Positions 36,441 to 44,711 of a stretch of DNA of 64,000 nucleotides are shown in pieces. Under the pieces are notes generated by a model. The model was given only the letters and a program-made list of their open reading frames with translations. It searched no databases and was not told the DNA's origin. The translations under genes and the position numbers were made by a program. The stretch is from Mycobacterium sp. shizuoka-1. GTDB taxonomy: Bacteria; Actinomycetota; Actinomycetes; Mycobacteriales; Mycobacteriaceae. Location: positions 1 to 64,000 of the forward strand of contig NZ_BEWG01000115.1 in assembly GCF_002723835.1 (NCBI RefSeq), given 5' to 3'. Position 1 is the stretch's first letter. The number at the start of each line of letters is the position of its first letter.

Positions 36441-38011
36441 TCGACACCGTCCAGAAATTACTGCGTACCCGGATGGCCGACGAGACCGTCGCGGTGATCT
36501 CGCCGGAGCGCACCTGGACCTGGCGTGAGTATCTGGGCGAGGCGGCCGCCGAAGCCGCCGCGCTGTTGGCGGTCATGGACACCGCCCGACCGCTGCATGC
36601 CGGTGCGCTGCTGACCAATTCGCCGGCCTACGTGCGGTCGATGGCCGCCGCCGCGCTCGGCGGCTATGTGCTGTGCGGGATCAACACCACCCGGCGCGGC
36701 GACGGGCTGCTTTCCGATATCCGTCGCTCGGACTGCCAGCTGTTGCTCGTCGACCCCGACCACGCCGCGCTGCTCGACGGGCTGGATTTGTCCGGGATCA
36801 CCGTGCTGGAGGTGACCGGACCGGACTATGCGCGCGCGGTCGCCGAGGCCGGGCCGCTGCTGGCCCGTGAGGTCGACGGCACCGACCCGTTCATGATGAT
36901 CTTCACCTCCGGCACCAGCGGCACCCCCAAGGCCGTGCCGTTCGTGCACACGATGAGCGTGATGTGCGGCCTGAGCCTGGTCGCCCAGATGGAGATCACC
37001 GCCGACGACGTGTGCTACCTGTCGATGCCGCTGTTCCACTCCAACGGGGTGGCCGTGGGCTTTTCGGTCGCGGTGACCGCGGGGGCGGCGATGGTGCCGG
37101 TGAAGTTCTCGGTGTCGCGCCTGCTGTCGGACATCCGCCGCTACGGCGTCACGTTCATGAACTACGTCGGCAAGCCGCTGGCGCTGGTGCTGGCCACCCC
37201 CGAACAGCCCGACGACGCCGACAACCCGCTGCGGGTGATGTACGGCAACGAGGCCACCGAGCGCGACATCGCGGAATTCTCGCGGCGATTCGGCTGCCGG
37301 ATCATCGACGGCTTCGGCTCCAGCGAGTTCGCCGTCGTCGTGGTCCGCGAGGACGGCACCCCGCCGGGATCGATTGGCAAGGGCTGGGGCGGTGTGGCGA
37401 TCTACGATCCCGACACCGTCACCGAATGTGCCACAGCGGTTTTCGATGGCAACGGCGCCCTGCTCAATGCCGACGAGGCGGTAGGGGAGTTGGTCAACAC
37501 CACCGGCTCCGGGCCGTTCGGTGGCTACTACAACGACCCCGCGGCCACCGCGCAGCGACTGCGCCACGGCATGTACTGGACCGGCGACCTCGCTTACCGC
37601 GACGCCGACGGTTGGATCTATCTGGCCGGCCGGACCTCGGACTGGATGCGGGTGGACGGGGAGAACATGGCGGCCGCCCCGATCGAGCGGATCCTGCAGC
37701 GACTGCCGCAACTCAACCAGGTGGCCGTCTATGCGGTGCCCGACGAGCGGGTGGGTGATCAGGTGATGGCGGCAGTCGTTCTGCGCCAAGGTCATTCACT
37801 GACGTGTGAGCAGTTCGAGGAGTTCCTGGCCGCCCAGGCCGATCTGTCGCCGAAGGCCTGGCCGCGCTATGTCCGCATCAACGACGACCTACCGCAGACC
37901 GCCACCAACAAGATCCTCAAGCGGGAACTGAGCGCGGCCGGGGTGAGCGCCGGAGACGGCGTGCTCTGGGAGCGCGAGCCGCGTATGACTCGCTACGACG
38001 TGATCGGATAG
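36437..38011 (+). CDS. Fatty-acyl-CoA/steroid-CoA ligase (FadD1/FadD17-like)
   Basis: A 524-aa ANL-family adenylating enzyme. P-loop FTSGTSGTPKAVPF at about residues 157-170, A5 region DGFGSSEFAVVVVRED, A8 motif TGDLAYRDADGWIYLAGRTSD, and the C-terminal A10 lysine in PQTATNKILKRE. Resembles the FadD1/FadD17 branch (recalled), whose members sit near FadE26-FadE27-type genes. As the last gene of the operon it would activate the incoming carboxylate to the CoA ester that the other six proteins then degrade. ATG overlaps the DUF35 stop (ATGA). Confidence 0.88.
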   Translation: MIDTVQKLLRTRMADETVAVISPERTWTWREYLGEAAAEAAALLAVMDTARPLHAGALLTNSPAYVRSMAAAALGGYVLCGINTTRRGDGLLSDIRRSDCQLLLVDPDHAALLDGLDLSGITVLEVTGPDYARAVAEAGPLLAREVDGTDPFMMIFTSGTSGTPKAVPFVHTMSVMCGLSLVAQMEITADDVCYLSMPLFHSNGVAVGFSVAVTAGAAMVPVKFSVSRLLSDIRRYGVTFMNYVGKPLALVLATPEQPDDADNPLRVMYGNEATERDIAEFSRRFGCRIIDGFGSSEFAVVVVREDGTPPGSIGKGWGGVAIYDPDTVTECATAVFDGNGALLNADEAVGELVNTTGSGPFGGYYNDPAATAQRLRHGMYWTGDLAYRDADGWIYLAGRTSDWMRVDGENMAAAPIERILQRLPQLNQVAVYAVPDERVGDQVMAAVVLRQGHSLTCEQFEEFLAAQADLSPKAWPRYVRINDDLPQTATNKILKRELSAAGVSAGDGVLWEREPRMTRYDVIG

Positions 38012-38025
38012 GCCGTACGACGCGG

Positions 38026-38045
38026 CCACGGTCCACCGACCGTGG
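38026..38045. terminator. Hairpin between convergent acyl-CoA and sdh operons
   Basis: CCACGGTC-CACC-GACCGTGG, a perfect 8-bp stem with a 4-nt loop, in the 106-bp space between the ligase stop (38011) and the sdhB stop (38118). No T-run on either side, which is usual for mycobacterial terminators. The rest of the space shows no gene. Confidence 0.55.
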
Positions 38046-38117
38046 GGGTTGTCGTCGACGAATCGACCCTCGGGCGACGAGAACCCACACTCTCGGCACC
38101 CCAAGCGGGCCGCCGGG

Positions 38118-38927
38118 TCAGCGCGCGAACATCAACGCGCGCTTGACCTCCTGGATGGCCTTGGTGACCTCGATGCCGCGCGGGCAGGCGTCGGTGCAGT
38201 TGAACGTGGTGCGGCAGCGCCACACCCCGTCGACGTCGTTGAGGATGTCCAGGCGCTCGGCAGCACCTTCGTCGCGGCTGTCGAAGATGAACCGGTGGGC
38301 GTTGACGATCGCGGCCGGCCCGAAGTACGAACCCTCGCTCCAGTACACCGGGCAGCTGGTGGTGCAGCAGGCGCACAGGATGCACTTGGTGGTGTCGTCG
38401 TAGCGGGCCCGGTCGGTCGGGCTCTGGATACGTTCCCGGGTGGGCGCATTGCCCGAGGTGATCAGGTACGGCTTGACCGCGCGGTAGGCGTCGAAGAACG
38501 GCTCCATGTTGACCACCAGATCCTTCTCCACGGCCAGACCCTTGATCGGCTCGATGGTGATGGTCAGGGGCTTGTCTTTAGGAGCGGAGCCTGCGGAGCG
38601 ACCACGGGCCGGAGCGGGCAGCAGGTCGCGCATCAGCACCTTGCACGCCAGCCGGTTGACGCCGTTGATCCGCATCGCGTCCGACCCGCACACCCCGTGC
38701 GCACAGGAGCGGCGGAAGGTCAGCGTGCCGTCCAGGTAGCTCTTGACGTAGATGAGCAGGTTCAGCAGCCGGTCGCTGGGCAGGCAGGGCACCCGGAAGC
38801 TCTGGTAGCCGGCGCTGTCGGGATCTTCGGGGTTGAACCGGGCGATCTTGAGCGTCACCATCACCGCCCCGTCCGGGATCGGCGGCAGCTCGGGTTCGCG
38901 GGTGTCGACCTCGGGCGCAATCGTCAT
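38118..38927 (-). CDS. sdhB: Succinate dehydrogenase iron-sulfur subunit
   Basis: Carries the three Fe-S centres of succinate dehydrogenase: 2Fe-2S in SCAHGVCGSDAM, 4Fe-4S in CILCACCTTSCPVYW, 3Fe-4S in CTDACPRG. About 269 aa. Compared with the M. tuberculosis protein as I recall it, there is an extra linker (PAPARGRSAGSAPKD) after DLLP, encoded at about 38575-38619, whose DNA resembles a repeated mycobacterial word. ATG 38927 follows the sdhA stop by 1 nt. Last gene of sdhC-D-A-B. Confidence 0.95.
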   Translation of the reverse strand: MTIAPEVDTREPELPPIPDGAVMVTLKIARFNPEDPDSAGYQSFRVPCLPSDRLLNLLIYVKSYLDGTLTFRRSCAHGVCGSDAMRINGVNRLACKVLMRDLLPAPARGRSAGSAPKDKPLTITIEPIKGLAVEKDLVVNMEPFFDAYRAVKPYLITSGNAPTRERIQSPTDRARYDDTTKCILCACCTTSCPVYWSEGSYFGPAAIVNAHRFIFDSRDEGAAERLDILNDVDGVWRCRTTFNCTDACPRGIEVTKAIQEVKRALMFAR

Positions 38928-38928
38928 C

Positions 38929-40683
38929 TCAGTACTTCCGCTCCATCGGCTCGTAGCGGGTCTGCACCACCGGCTTGTAGTCCAGCCGGATGTCGCTGAG
39001 AAGGTCGGAACCTTCCTTGTAGGCCATCGTGTGGCGCATGTAGTTGGTGTCGTCGCGGTTGGGGTAGTCCTCGCGGGCATGGCCGCCGCGGGACTCCTTG
39101 CGGTTCAACGCGCCGACCACCGTCACCTCGGCGAGCTCCAGCAGGAAGCCCAGCTCGATAGCCTCCAGCAGGTCGCTGTTGTAACGCTTGCCCTTGTCGT
39201 GCACCGAGATCCGGGCGTAGCGCTCCTTGAGAGCGTGGATGTCGGTGAGTGCCTGCTTGAGCGTCTCCTCGGTGCGGAACACCGCGGCGTTGTTGTCCAT
39301 CGACTGCTGCAACGCGCTGCGAATGTCGGCGACCCGTTCGTTGCCGTGCTCGCTCAAGATGTCGCCAACCCAGTTCACCACCATGGCGGCCGGCTCGTCG
39401 GGCAGGTCGACGAAATCGTGGCCCAGCGCGTAATTCGCGGCGGAGATGCCGGCGCGCCGGCCGAACACGTTGATGTCCAGCAGCGAGTTGGTACCCAGCC
39501 GGTTGGCCCCGTGCACCGACACGCAGGCGCATTCGCCGGCGGCGTACAGACCCGGCACCGTGGTGGTGTTGTCGCGCAGCACCTGTCCGGTGATCGTGGT
39601 CGGGATCCCGCCCATCACGTAGTGGCAGGTCGGGTAGACCGGCACCAGCTCCTTGACCGGGTCCACCCCCAGATAGGTGCGGGCGAACTCGGTGATGTCG
39701 GGCAGCTTCGCCTCGAGCACGTCCTCGCCGAGATGGCGCACGTCGATGTAGACGTAGTCCTTGTGCGGGCCCGCACCACGGCCCTCGAGCACCTCGAGCA
39801 CCATCGAGCGCGCGACGATGTCGCGGGGGGCGAGGTCGACGATGGTCGGGGCGTAGCGCTCCATGAATCGCTCGCCCTCGCCGTTGAGCAGACGACCGCC
39901 CTCGCCGCGCACGGCCTCCGAGATGAGAATGCCCAACCCGGCCAGACCGGTCGGATGGAACTGGTGAAACTCCATGTCCTCCAGGGGAAGACCCTTGCGG
40001 AAGACGATGCCCAGACCATCGCCGGTCAGCGTGTGGGCGTTGGAGGTGGTCTTGTACATCCGGCCCGAGCCGCCGGTGGCGAACACCACGGCCTTGGCGT
40101 GGAAGATGTGGATGTCCCCGGTCGCCAGCTCGTAGGCGATCACACCGGTGGCCACCGGGCCGCTGGGGGTCTGTGTCAGGCACAGATCCAGGGCGTAGAA
40201 CTCGTTGAAGAACTCGACGTCGTGCTTGACGCAGTTCTGATACAGCGTCTGCAGGATCATGTGCCCGGTGCGGTCGGCGGCATAACAGGCCCGGCGCACC
40301 GGGGCCTTGCCGTGGTCGCGGGTGTGCCCGCCGAATCGGCGCTGATCGATGCGGCCCTCGGGGGTGCGGTTGAACGGCATCCCCATCTTCTCGAGGTCGA
40401 GCACCGCGTCGATGGCTTCCTTGCACATCACCTCGACCGCGTCCTGGTCGGCGAGATAGTCGCCGCCCTTGACGGTGTCGAAGGTGTGCCACTCCCAGTT
40501 GTCCTCTTCGACATTGGCCAGGGCGGCGCACATCCCGCCCTGGGCGGCACCGGTGTGCGACCGGGTCGGGTAGAGCTTGGTCAGCACCGCGGTGCGCACC
40601 CGCGGGCCGGCCTCGACGGCGGCGCGCATGCCGGCTCCGCCTGCGCCGACGATGACCACGTCGTAGCGGTGTTCGGTAATCAT
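38929..40683 (-). CDS. sdhA: Succinate dehydrogenase flavoprotein subunit
   Basis: A 584-aa catalytic subunit. N-terminal dinucleotide fold VVIVGAGGAGMRAA, covalent FAD-histidine motif TRSHTGAAQGGMCAAL, active-site region HPTGLAGLGILISEAVRGEGG, and HGANRLGTNSLLDINVFGR. Oxidises succinate to fumarate and passes electrons to SdhB. C-terminus has the RKESRGGHAREDYPNRDD stretch. Starts ATG 40683, 20 bp after sdhD. Confidence 0.97.
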   Translation of the reverse strand: MITEHRYDVVIVGAGGAGMRAAVEAGPRVRTAVLTKLYPTRSHTGAAQGGMCAALANVEEDNWEWHTFDTVKGGDYLADQDAVEVMCKEAIDAVLDLEKMGMPFNRTPEGRIDQRRFGGHTRDHGKAPVRRACYAADRTGHMILQTLYQNCVKHDVEFFNEFYALDLCLTQTPSGPVATGVIAYELATGDIHIFHAKAVVFATGGSGRMYKTTSNAHTLTGDGLGIVFRKGLPLEDMEFHQFHPTGLAGLGILISEAVRGEGGRLLNGEGERFMERYAPTIVDLAPRDIVARSMVLEVLEGRGAGPHKDYVYIDVRHLGEDVLEAKLPDITEFARTYLGVDPVKELVPVYPTCHYVMGGIPTTITGQVLRDNTTTVPGLYAAGECACVSVHGANRLGTNSLLDINVFGRRAGISAANYALGHDFVDLPDEPAAMVVNWVGDILSEHGNERVADIRSALQQSMDNNAAVFRTEETLKQALTDIHALKERYARISVHDKGKRYNSDLLEAIELGFLLELAEVTVVGALNRKESRGGHAREDYPNRDDTNYMRHTMAYKEGSDLLSDIRLDYKPVVQTRYEPMERKY

Positions 40684-40703
40684 TTTCGCCTCGGAAACGT
40701 CGT

Positions 40704-41165
40704 CTAGGAGATGTTCGGATCGAAAGTCAGCAGCACGTAGGTGCCCACCACCAGCACGATGAGCATCGACACCACCAGCAGCGAGTTCAGCCAGAACTTC
40801 GTCGAGTCCTTACGGGCGTAGTCGCCGATGATCGTGCGGATCCCGTTGCCGCCGTGCAGTTGCGCCAGCCACAGCAGCAGCAGGTCCCAGGTCTGCCAGA
40901 ACGGCGAGGCCCAGCGCTGCGCGACGTAGTTGAAGTCGATGCGGTAGACGCCGCCGTCCCACATCAGCCCGATGAACAGATGCCCCAGCGCCAGGAAGAT
41001 CAGCACGACTCCGGAGAACCGCATGAACAGCCAGGCGTACTTCTCGAAGTTCGGCATGCCAGCGCGCCGCCGCGGGGTGCGCGGGTTGTCCAGCCCGGCC
41101 GGGCGGTCGTGGCTGCGCTCCAGGATCGGCGCCGGCGGGCCCAGCCGGCTCTCGGGGGCGGTCAC
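40704..41165 (-). CDS. sdhD: Succinate dehydrogenase hydrophobic membrane anchor subunit
   Basis: About 153 aa with a cytosolic N-terminus of about 40 residues and three membrane helices (WLFMRFSGVVLIFLALGHLF; TWDLLLLWLAQLHGGNGIRT; SLLVVSMLIVLVVGTYVLLTF). Histidines in the helices (GHLF, LHGG) are candidate haem or quinone contacts. GTG start overlaps the sdhC stop (GTGA), indicating co-translation. Confidence 0.9.
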   Translation of the reverse strand: MTAPESRLGPPAPILERSHDRPAGLDNPRTPRRRAGMPNFEKYAWLFMRFSGVVLIFLALGHLFIGLMWDGGVYRIDFNYVAQRWASPFWQTWDLLLLWLAQLHGGNGIRTIIGDYARKDSTKFWLNSLLVVSMLIVLVVGTYVLLTFDPNIS

Positions 41166-41584
41166 AGGAAACGCTCCGCCATGTGCATGCCGATGATCAC
41201 CAGCGAGGGCACCATCACCAGCAGCCAGACCGCCGCCACCGCCCAGAGCATCTGGCGTTGATAGCGGGGGCCCTTCCACCAGAAGTCGATGAGGATGATC
41301 CGCACGCCGTTGAGCGCGTGATAGAGCAACGCCGCCACCAGGCCGATCTCCATCAGGCCGACGATCGGCGTCTTGTAGGTCTCGACGACCGAGTTGTAAG
41401 CCTGCGGGCTCACCCTGACCAGGGCGGTGTCGAGGACATGGACGAACAGAAAGAAGAAGATCGTCGCGCCGGTGATGCGATGCAGCACCCACGACCACAT
41501 TCCAGGGTCGCCGCGATAGAGCGTGCGCCGTCGTCGAGTCGACTTGTCGCGCGGGGCCGGCACGACCGGTGCCGCTGTACTCAT
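41162..41584 (-). CDS. sdhC: Succinate dehydrogenase cytochrome b556 subunit
   Basis: About 140 aa, first gene of the sdh operon. Family motif RGDPGMWSWVLHRITGATIFFFLFVHVLD, containing the conserved HRxTG and the haem-type histidine, then two further membrane helices with YHALNGVR. Shine-Dalgarno GGAGG lies 5 nt before ATG 41584. An upstream in-frame ATG is possible but has no ribosome binding site. Confidence 0.92.
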   Translation of the reverse strand: MSTAAPVVPAPRDKSTRRRRTLYRGDPGMWSWVLHRITGATIFFFLFVHVLDTALVRVSPQAYNSVVETYKTPIVGLMEIGLVAALLYHALNGVRIILIDFWWKGPRYQRQMLWAVAAVWLLVMVPSLVIIGMHMAERFL

Positions 41585-41730
41585 CAGCGCCTCCAACACC
41601 ATCGTTGCATTTGGGTGGACTCTAACTCCGTTTGTACGTCCGAAAGAACTACCGTGCATGCAGAGGAGGCGCCTCGGCGGCCGATGTGGTCGGCCGGGCG
41701 CTGACGGGCAACTCCGGCGAGGTGGTTGGT

Positions 41731-41740
41731 GAATGCATTC
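41731..41740. promoter_or_regulatory. GAATGCATTC palindrome upstream of cdd
   Basis: Perfect 10-bp palindrome 23 bp before the cdd start, in the 179-bp divergent space shared with sdhC. Possible regulatory site; evidence is symmetry and position only. Nothing coding is seen in the rest of 41585-41763. Confidence 0.25.
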
Positions 41741-41763
41741 AGTAGTGGTGTGGTGAGCAACGC

Positions 41764-42177
41764 ATGACCACGGAAACGCAATGGGAAACGCTGCGCGACA
41801 AGGCGATTGAGGTGTCGCGGCATGCCTACGCGCCGTATTCGCGATTCCCGGTCGGGGCTGCGGGACTGGTGGACGACGGGCGGCTGGTCACCGGCTGCAA
41901 TGTGGAGAATGTCTCATATGGCCTAGGTCTCTGTGCCGAGTGCGCGGTGGTCTGCGCGCTGATCTCCGGTGGCGGCGGGCGGCTGGTCGCAGTGGCGGTG
42001 GTGGACGCCACCGGGGCGACGCTGATGCCCTGCGGGCGTTGTCGGCAGCTGCTCCTCGAACACGGCGGTCCCGACCTTCTGATCGACCACCCGGCCGGTC
42101 CCCGTCGGCTCGCCGAATTGCTGCCAGACGCATTCGGGCCCGACGACCTGGCCCGGGTGGAACGGGAAAAGCCGTGA
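41764..42177 (+). CDS. cdd: Cytidine deaminase
   Basis: Pyrimidine salvage enzyme converting (deoxy)cytidine to (deoxy)uridine. 137 aa, standard for the homotetrameric form. Zinc and catalytic motifs: CAECAV (Cys, with Glu as proton shuttle) and PCGRCRQ (two Cys ligands). Substrate loop YAPYSRFPVGAA and GCNVENVSYG. Overlaps deoA by 4 nt; cdd-deoA-add form one operon, as at Rv3315c-Rv3313c. Confidence 0.96.
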   Translation: MTTETQWETLRDKAIEVSRHAYAPYSRFPVGAAGLVDDGRLVTGCNVENVSYGLGLCAECAVVCALISGGGGRLVAVAVVDATGATLMPCGRCRQLLLEHGGPDLLIDHPAGPRRLAELLPDAFGPDDLARVEREKP

Positions 42178-43472
42178 CGCAGTTCACATTCGACGCTCCG
42201 ACCGTCATCCGGACCAAGCGTGACGGGGGCCGGCTGGCCGACGACGCGATCGATTGGGTGATCGACGCCTACACCCACGGCCGGGTAGCCGACGAGCAGA
42301 TGTCGGCGCTGCTGATGGCGATCTTCCTGCGCGGCATGGATCGCGGCGAGATATCGCGGTGGACCACGGCGATGATCGCCTCCGGCGAGCACCTGGACTT
42401 CAGCGATCTTCGTCGCGACGGTCGCCGGCTGCCGACGGTGGACAAACACTCCACCGGCGGCGTGGGCGACAAGATCACCATCCCGCTGGTGCCGGTCGTC
42501 GCAGCGTGCGCAGCGGCGGTGCCGCAGGCCGCGGGCCGCGGCCTCGGGCACACCGGCGGCACCCTCGACAAGCTGGAGTCCATCCCCGGCTTCACCGCCG
42601 AGATCACCAAAACCCAAGTGCGCCAGCAGCTGTCAGAGATCGGTGCGGCCATCTTCGCCGCCGGTGAACTGGCGCCGGCGGACCGCAAGATCTATGCGCT
42701 GCGCGATGTCACCGCCACGGTCGAGTCGTTGCCGTTGATCGCCAGCTCGGTGATGAGCAAGAAGCTGGCCGAGGGGGCCGGCTCGTTGGTGCTCGACGTG
42801 AAGGTCGGTCGCGGTGCGTTCCTCAAGACCGAGCCCGAGTCGCGGGAGCTGGCGGCGACCATGGTGGAACTCGGCCGAGCCCACGGCGTGCCGACCAGAG
42901 CGGTGCTCACCGACATGGACGTGCCGCTCGGGCGCACGATCGGCAACGCCCTGGAGGTGGCCGAATCGCTCGAGGTGCTGGCCGGCGGCGGGCCCGCCGA
43001 TGTCGTGGAGCTGACTGTCCGGTTGGCGGCCGAGATGCTGGACCTGGCCGGGATCGACGGGTGCGACCCGGCGCAGACCCTGCGCGACGGCACCGCGATG
43101 GACCGGTTCCGCGCCCTGGTCAGCGCTCAGGGCGGGGATGTTCATGCACCGCTTCCGATTGGTACCCATTCCGAGACCGTGCCGGCACCGCGAGGCGGCA
43201 CAATGGGAGACATCGACGCGATGGCAATGGGGCTGACGGTGTGGCGGCTCGGCGCGGGCCGGGCCAGCCCGGGGGAGCGCGTGCAAGCCGGCGCCGGCGT
43301 CCGCATCCACCGCCGCCCGGGTGAGCCGGTGTCGGCCGGGGAGCCGCTGTTCACCCTGTACACCGACACCCCGGCGCGGATGCCCGCCGCCATGGCCGAG
43401 TTGGACGGGGCCTGGTCGGTCGTCGACGGCCCGGTGCAGCACCGACCCCTGATCATCGACCGGATCGCCTGA
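42174..43472 (+). CDS. deoA: Thymidine phosphorylase
   Basis: A 432-aa nucleoside phosphorylase, releasing thymine and deoxyribose-1-phosphate. Family signature [18 protein letters not shown] near residue 85, [19 protein letters not shown] after it, and [29 protein letters not shown] start at 42174 overlaps the cdd stop (GTGA); its stop overlaps the add start (TGATG). Confidence 0.96.
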   Translation: MTQFTFDAPTVIRTKRDGGRLADDAIDWVIDAYTHGRVADEQMSALLMAIFLRGMDRGEISRWTTAMIASGEHLDFSDLRRDGRRLPTVDKHSTGGVGDKITIPLVPVVAACAAAVPQAAGRGLGHTGGTLDKLESIPGFTAEITKTQVRQQLSEIGAAIFAAGELAPADRKIYALRDVTATVESLPLIASSVMSKKLAEGAGSLVLDVKVGRGAFLKTEPESRELAATMVELGRAHGVPTRAVLTDMDVPLGRTIGNALEVAESLEVLAGGGPADVVELTVRLAAEMLDLAGIDGCDPAQTLRDGTAMDRFRALVSAQGGDVHAPLPIGTHSETVPAPRGGTMGDIDAMAMGLTVWRLGAGRASPGERVQAGAGVRIHRRPGEPVSAGEPLFTLYTDTPARMPAAMAELDGAWSVVDGPVQHRPLIIDRIA

Positions 43473-44560
43473 TGACCACGCCGCTGACGCTGGAGATGAT
43501 CGGCCGGGCGCCCAAGGCTTTGTTGCACGACCACCTCGACGGCGGTCTGCGGCCGGCCACCGTGCTCGAGATCGCCGACCAGATCGGCTACGACGGCCTG
43601 CCCGCCACCGACGAGGCCGCACTGGCCGCGTGGTTCCGCACGGCCGCGCACAGCGGGTCGCTGGTGCGCTACCTCGAGCCGTTTGCCCACACCGTTGCGG
43701 TCATGCAGACCCCCGAGTCGCTGCACCGGGTGGCCCTCGAATGCGTCGAGGACCTCGCCGCCGACAACGTGGTGTACGCCGAGGTGCGGTTCGCCCCCGA
43801 ACTGCACATCGACGGCGGGCTGTCGCTCGACGCCGTGGTGGACGCCGTGCTGGCCGGATTCGCCGACGGCGAGAAGGCCGCGGCGGCCGCCGGGCACCCG
43901 ATCGTGGTGCGCTGTCTGGTCACCGCCATGCGCCACGCCGCGCGCTCCCGGGAGATCGCGGCCCTGGCGGTCCGGTTCCGGGACAAGGGCGTCGTCGGCT
44001 TCGACATCGCCGGCGCCGAGGCCGGCTACCCGCCGACCCGTCACCTCGACGCGTTCGAATACATGCGCAGCAACAATGCCCGTTTCACGATCCACGCCGG
44101 TGAGGCCTTCGGCCTGCCGTCGATTCACGAGGCGCTGGCGTTCTGCGGTGCCGACCGGCTGGGCCACGGGGTGCGCATCGTCGACGACATCGAGGTGGCT
44201 GCCGACGGGACGGCTCGGCTGGGCCCGCTGGCCGCGATCCTGCGCGACAAACGGATCCCGTTGGAGATGTGCCCGAGCTCCAACGTGCAGACCGGCGCGG
44301 TGGCCAGCATCGCCGGCCACCCCTTCGATCTACTGGCCCGGTTGCGGTTCCGGGTCACGGTGAACACCGACAACCGCCTGATGAGCGACACCACCATGAG
44401 CCAGGAGATGGCGCGCCTGGTCGAGGCGTTCGGCTACGGCTGGAGCGACCTCGAGCGGTTCACCATCAATGCGATGAAGTCCGCGTTCATCCACTTCGAC
44501 GAACGGCTGGCCATCATCGACGAGGTGATCAAGCCGCGCTACGCCGTGCTGATCGGCTGA
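43472..44560 (+). CDS. add: Adenosine deaminase
   Basis: Zinc-dependent purine salvage enzyme converting adenosine to inosine. 362 aa. Metal-binding [10 protein letters not shown] near residue 17, [25 protein letters not shown] with the catalytic His/Glu, [17 protein letters not shown] and VNTDNRLMS with the metal aspartate. Third gene of cdd-deoA-add. Confidence 0.96.
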   Translation: MTTPLTLEMIGRAPKALLHDHLDGGLRPATVLEIADQIGYDGLPATDEAALAAWFRTAAHSGSLVRYLEPFAHTVAVMQTPESLHRVALECVEDLAADNVVYAEVRFAPELHIDGGLSLDAVVDAVLAGFADGEKAAAAAGHPIVVRCLVTAMRHAARSREIAALAVRFRDKGVVGFDIAGAEAGYPPTRHLDAFEYMRSNNARFTIHAGEAFGLPSIHEALAFCGADRLGHGVRIVDDIEVAADGTARLGPLAAILRDKRIPLEMCPSSNVQTGAVASIAGHPFDLLARLRFRVTVNTDNRLMSDTTMSQEMARLVEAFGYGWSDLERFTINAMKSAFIHFDERLAIIDEVIKPRYAVLIG

Positions 44561-44581
44561 GTTGTTTGCTCCGCACCCGGC

Positions 44582-44602
44582 CGCGCGCCGCCGAAGCGCG
44601 CG
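44582..44602. terminator. GC-rich hairpin after add
   Basis: CGCGCGC-CGCCGAA-GCGCGCG, 7-bp stem and 7-nt loop, 22 bp after the add stop and before the MmpL gene. No T-tract. The remaining bases up to 44711 show nothing else definite. Confidence 0.35.
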
Positions 44603-44711
44603 CAACGCCCTCGATCGGCGTACGATCCGGTTTGCGGGTTCCCGCCCGCCACGAATTGCCTCGCCACCTCGTGATACATGTCCGGGTGCCCGCGCGATGT
44701 AACTTGGTGTG

